Shown one piece after another: positions 60,857 to 64,000 of a stretch of 64,000 nt of DNA. The notes beneath the pieces are model-generated. The model saw only the letters and a program-made list of their open reading frames with translations, made no database searches and was not told the origin of the DNA. The position numbers and the translations under genes are program-made. How positions within the stretch are numbered: position 1 is the stretch's first letter; the number at the start of each line of letters is the position of its first letter. The stretch spans positions 5,635,170-5,699,169 of the forward strand of contig NC_031480.1 in assembly GCF_000006565.2 (NCBI RefSeq). Reading direction: 5' to 3'. The stretch comes from Toxoplasma gondii ME49 (lineage: Eukaryota > Apicomplexa > Conoidasida > Eucoccidiorida > Sarcocystidae).

Positions 60857-62569
60857 TCAATAGACGAGAAAAAATCCCGCACAGACTACAAGGCCGACAA
60901 CAGAGCTCAGGAACCCAGACAAGCTCCCAGGTCCTGAACTGGTGCTATCGGTGCTTGGTACATGGATGCGCATTTTGCAGTTCTGCTTTCCAGAGGAACA
61001 TTGGAGACAGAGATTCTTCGTCTCAGCTGGGCGTGCGTTCAGGTTCATGGTATACTTTGTGTACCTATCATGTGAACTGTCTTCCGTGAGCGAGGCATCT
61101 ACCAGAGAAGTCAGGCTAGCCGGTGCACTGCAGGAGCCATCGGAGTCGTCAAAGACTTTCGGAGTTGCTGTGGAGAATGATGGCTGCACAACTGTTCCGA
61201 GATTGCACTTGAATTTCACGGTATCGGTGGGGGACAGTGTGACTTTTTTCTCGGTGCCCACCGTGCACTCCTGCACGTCCTCTTCCTTATCATGGTCAGT
61301 CTCTGTAGATTTTACGCTTATCAGTACTGTGCATGGGTCGGCTGAACCCGAAGCGCCTTTACACTTATAATACATCCGTGTGTCTTTTCTCTCCTCAGTA
61401 GGAATGACCAGTCTGTATATATTTGCATGTTTGTTTCTATCATCCCAATACGGTTTTTGAAATGCTTGGGCAAGCTCTGTAGTCTCTTTGCAGTCTGCCG
61501 ATTTACAGAATTTTGGATGATGTGCGTCCTGCGTTGGCTCAAGAGTAGTGAGGCCGTCGCCACACTTGAATACGGCCTCGCGTTCCCCTGTGCCAAGTTT
61601 GATGTACACTGGATGCTTGGAATCTGAGCATGTTTTTTCGCTACCGGGATCTTCAGCCAGTGGCTCTGGTTCGGCAACGATTGTGACTTTACAGGTCTTT
61701 CCTGTCTTGTTCGTGATTTGCTCCACTATCTTTGTTACTTGCAGCTTAATTTTTTCCACAACTCTTGCGATTGCCTGCTTTATCGGTTCCAACTTTTCCT
61801 TAATTTTCGCAACAAGGTCCGCGATTGCCTGCTGTATCAGTTCCTGATTCTCTTTGATTGCCTCATACACTTTCTCGAGAAACTCTTGTACTTCTTTCAC
61901 TTTCAAAAGCTCTTGGACGGCCTTTTTGATCTGTTCCTTTATGTATTGTATTGCCTTTCTGATTTTATCGATGACTGCAGCCAATGCCTCCTTTACCTTC
62001 GTGACAAATGCTTTGATTTGCTCGAGGGCTTCCTTGATTTGTTCCTTCTGCTGTTCTTCTAGGGCATCAAGTTGTATAATGATCCATACCAGGACAATCT
62101 CGACGACGATCAGGCCCGCTGATTTGCACCGATAATAAAGAGTTTCCTTTTTCTCGCGGTGGAGCGGAAGTGTAAGCCTGTAAATACGCTCCTCTTCATT
62201 AACTTTGTCCCACTTGGCACCTGGCACAGCTGTTTGCAGGGCGGTCGGTTTCTTCCAGTTTTCATCCACGTAAATCTTCTGTTCGGGAATTTGCAAAGGA
62301 GCGAGGGTTGTGTTCTCGCCACACTGAAAAAGAGCCTCTGTTTTCTCCTGGGTAAGATTGATGTTAACACCTGCCCAGGTTGAGCACACTTGCTTCTCCG
62401 GAACCTCGACGGTCCCCGTAGGCGTCCCTCGCAAAGCGCCAGCGGTATCTCCTATCCTATCTCCGCCCCCATCATTACCTGAGGCAGCACCCGATGCAAT
62501 CGCAGAGGCCAAGCCCAGGCAAAACACGAAAAAGACAGAAATCGATTTCAGTGTTCTTTGCCCCTTCAT
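60857..62569 (-). CDS. SRS surface antigen 3, three SRS domains with a helical insert
   Basis: 570 residues, start at 62569 in the same context as copy 1; signal peptide, domain 1 with insert, domains 2 and 3 and GPI tail as in copy 1. The N-terminal region and insert are copy-1-like, with the same hydrophobic stretch after LYYRCKS. Many surface positions of the helices are replaced (for example KIRKAIQYIKEQIKKAVQ against KIREAIQRIKDQIKNAVE in copy 1) while the Ile/Leu/Val core is kept. Domain 2 starts copy-2-like (TCSDSKHPVYIKLGTGERE), returns to copy-1-like CKSADCKET and then has private changes (AQAFQKPYWDDRNKH). Domain 3 has its own VVQPSFSTATPKVF but is otherwise shared. A GAGACG motif lies 109 bp upstream, as in copy 1. 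Expected at the parasite surface. Confidence 0.93.
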   Translation of the reverse strand: MKGQRTLKSISVFFVFCLGLASAIASGAASGNDGGGDRIGDTAGALRGTPTGTVEVPEKQVCSTWAGVNINLTQEKTEALFQCGENTTLAPLQIPEQKIYVDENWKKPTALQTAVPGAKWDKVNEEERIYRLTLPLHREKKETLYYRCKSAGLIVVEIVLVWIIIQLDALEEQQKEQIKEALEQIKAFVTKVKEALAAVIDKIRKAIQYIKEQIKKAVQELLKVKEVQEFLEKVYEAIKENQELIQQAIADLVAKIKEKLEPIKQAIARVVEKIKLQVTKIVEQITNKTGKTCKVTIVAEPEPLAEDPGSEKTCSDSKHPVYIKLGTGEREAVFKCGDGLTTLEPTQDAHHPKFCKSADCKETTELAQAFQKPYWDDRNKHANIYRLVIPTEERKDTRMYYKCKGASGSADPCTVLISVKSTETDHDKEEDVQECTVGTEKKVTLSPTDTVKFKCNLGTVVQPSFSTATPKVFDDSDGSCSAPASLTSLVDASLTEDSSHDRYTKYTMNLNARPAETKNLCLQCSSGKQNCKMRIHVPSTDSTSSGPGSLSGFLSSVVGLVVCAGFFLVY

Positions 62570-62677
62570 TTTGCCGACGGAGTAGCTACTATGGTGCCTG
62601 TATGTGTTTGGCGTCGGCACCGCAACAATAAATGAACAAGGTGTACCATGAAACGCCTTAATCCGTTAAATTGTGGC

Positions 62678-62683
62678 GAGACG
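62678..62683 (+). promoter_or_regulatory. GAGACG motif upstream of SRS copy 3
   Basis: GAGACG 109 bp upstream of the SRS copy 3 start codon, at the same place as in copy 1. The preceding base is C, so the match to (A/T)GAGACG is imperfect. Confidence 0.35.
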
Positions 62684-62703
62684 GAGGATTTCTCAGCACC
62701 TTT

Positions 62704-63127
62704 ATGCACGGAGCAGATAATTTGATTCACGCCTCTCCAGTGCCACCGAAATCGGTATATTCTGCTTCTGAAGCTGAGACCCTCTGCCCCTCGGCGCTAC
62801 CACCGCGTCTTGGTGGCCGGCGCGTCCCGGCAGCGCGGGCTAGAGAGACCGGCAACATGTGGAAGACCTTACTAGGATCGTTTAAGGTAAGTTGACTAGA
62901 TGCAAGGCTTCCCCATCGTCGTCTGTAAAGGGTAGATTTATGCATGCCCATTTAATTCGAATAAATTCCTAGGCAAGCCAATGGAATGAATTACAGTGAT
63001 TTCGGTTAGTCTAGATATTCAGGATACTGATTCGCTGATCACCTACCTCGGTGGAGCACCCACCGGTCTCGAGGGAGCTCCTGAACACTTCCGACTTCAG
63101 GATGGGGCTGTTGTGCACAAGTACTAG
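62704..63127 (+). CDS. Small spliced reading frame repeated in the SRS array, unknown
   Basis: The clearest copy of a small two-exon frame that starts in the SRS promoter region and runs the other way. Exon 1 (62704-62886) starts MHGADNLIHASPVPPKSVYS and ends MWKTLLGSFK before GTAAGT. Exon 2 (63023-63127) follows ATATTCAG and reads DTDSLITYLGGAPTGLEGAP, then EHFRLQDGAVVHKY and a stop. The join is phase 0 and gives 95 residues; a shorter start at 62857 would give 44. Exon 2 has the look of a true protein C terminus, so this may be the duplicated tail of a larger gene. I do not recognise the family, and no signal peptide or membrane segment is seen. Coding status is uncertain. Confidence 0.45.
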
Positions 63128-64000
63128 AGTGGACTTGCAGGAATGAGGTGAGTTGAAGCATCGGCTCACATCGCTCTACGCCTTGTGCAACGAGTAAAAA
63201 CCGAAGAGTGCGTTATTCCACTTAATTTTTTTAGACACACTACTGTCCAAGAACGTGCGGACCCCTTTATTGTCGGGTGGCCGTCATAGGGGCAGCACGC
63301 CATGCAGAGGCCACAGATGTGTTTTAGGCCTAAATGAGATTTTTTATGTTTCGCGGCAACTCTGCGCGGTAACAAGCTCGTCGTCACACGGAACCACTTA
63401 GCTAAATCAGGTAACGTTGACATAATGGAAGTAACAGCCTTGTGCAACGTTCCTTAGAGCTGTCGTAGATCCACCACTGCAAACCGTCGAGAGTGTCAAT
63501 CAAGAGGACACAAGTTCCACTGCCGTAGACGACAGATTTGTGTGGGTCATTTCGGTGATAATGGTGGCGAAGGTAACAGGGCAGCAGAAACAAAGTATCA
63601 CGCAGTATTCACCGGTTTCACCAACAGCACCTCTTCGTAAGGAAACACGCTCTTATTCGTTCTATTTGCCGATTGCAAACACCAACGCAATGAGGTCATC
63701 AGCAATGACGCGGAACTGATGATGAAAGGACTCTCCTTTCCATTCTGATCCACACGTTTGTTGGCATTAACGCATCACCGCTGCCTCTCCTGTCGAATAC
63801 ATGGCCCGTCACTTTCCCATGCAAAGACACCGGACAACACACCGTCATTCACATACCGGAGAGGACCCCAGATGTGATGGCTCGCCCGAGAAATAATGAC
63901 GTCTTATGTCATCCCTGAAGGTTGCGTTGAACTCGCGCGTCGTTCTGCAAATGGCAGATCGTCGACGCATTCCTTTGTTTCCTGCCTTGCTCGTGGCCAA
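63128..64000. repeat. Start of the next intergenic part of the array
   Basis: It remains similar to 51873-52830 right up to the window end, so the array continues beyond this window. No gene called. Confidence 0.6.

Larger units (their letters stand above)
49487..64000. repeat. Tandem SRS gene array with about 4.5 kb units
   Basis: From about 49487 to the window end the sequence is a direct tandem array. Each unit, read on the plus strand, holds a short 3' flank block (last part 49487-49603, 53990-54109, 60735-60856), a minus-strand SRS gene, its promoter, a block with a small spliced frame (about 51440-52340, 58251-59065, 62700-63640, degenerate at about 56040-56420), a more divergent middle and a conserved block (about 52930-53620, 57600-58230, 59640-60430). 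SRS stop codons at 49604 and 54110 are 4506 bp apart. The same point of the small-frame block at 58251 and 62785 is 4534 bp apart. The left edge is at about 49487; the right edge is outside the window. Two assembly gaps of 20 N fall inside it. Confidence 0.92.

Noticed and set aside
1..64000. CRISPR arrays, prokaryotic operons, tRNA or rRNA genes
   Set aside because: The DNA is a spliced eukaryotic nuclear genome; the only tandem repeats are microsatellites and the SRS units. I recognised no tRNA or rRNA signature, although a covariance search would be needed to exclude tRNAs.

Overview
This window is nuclear DNA from a coccidian apicomplexan, most likely Toxoplasma gondii or a very close relative such as Hammondia. 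The evidence is an apicoplast-type enoyl-ACP reductase gene whose joined exons give a 417-residue protein matching what I recall of the T. gondii enzyme; three GPI-anchored SRS (SAG1-related sequence) surface antigens in tandem; introns of roughly 190-1100 bp with small exons; CAAAATGG-like start contexts; and long AT dinucleotide runs in non-coding DNA. Two runs of exactly 20 N show it is a draft scaffold.

Layout. (1) 1144-5475, minus: cytosolic tyrosyl-tRNA synthetase, seven coding exons. (2) 6642-8354, plus: a LYRM7/MZM1-like LYR protein (complex III assembly), divergent from the synthetase. (3) 10723-19397, minus: an eleven-exon gene for an unrecognised 1749-residue, probably mitochondrial, helical protein. 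(4) 22434-22787 plus and 25455-26021 minus: two small secreted proteins, convergent, that share a short motif and may be distant paralogues. (5) 28182-32650, minus: the ESS2/DGCR14 spliceosome-associated protein. (6) 36276-39609, plus: enoyl-ACP reductase (ENR), six exons, two of its introns with GC donors. (7) 42767-43744, plus: a leucine-rich-repeat protein of the LRRC23 kind. (8) 45778-48919, plus: ribosomal protein bL12 with a mitochondrial-type leader and a methionine-rich hinge. (9) about 49487 to the window end: a tandem array with a period near 4.5 kb, each unit carrying one minus-strand SRS gene plus a small plus-strand spliced reading frame.

The most unusual system is the SRS array. 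Each protein has three SRS domains, but the first is interrupted: about 140 residues of hydrophobic plus amphipathic helix sit between its last two conserved cysteines, which in the second domain are only ten residues apart. The helical insert is the most divergent part, while the C-terminal domain and GPI signal are almost identical between copies. The second domain is a patchwork of blocks shared between different pairs, which points to gene conversion. The assembly gap at 58231-58250 joins two points that lie about 2.5 kb apart in the neighbouring unit, with an SRS gene between them, so a fourth SRS gene is probably missing from the assembly.

All exon models were built by hand from splice signals, phase consistency and family resemblance. 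No searches were run.
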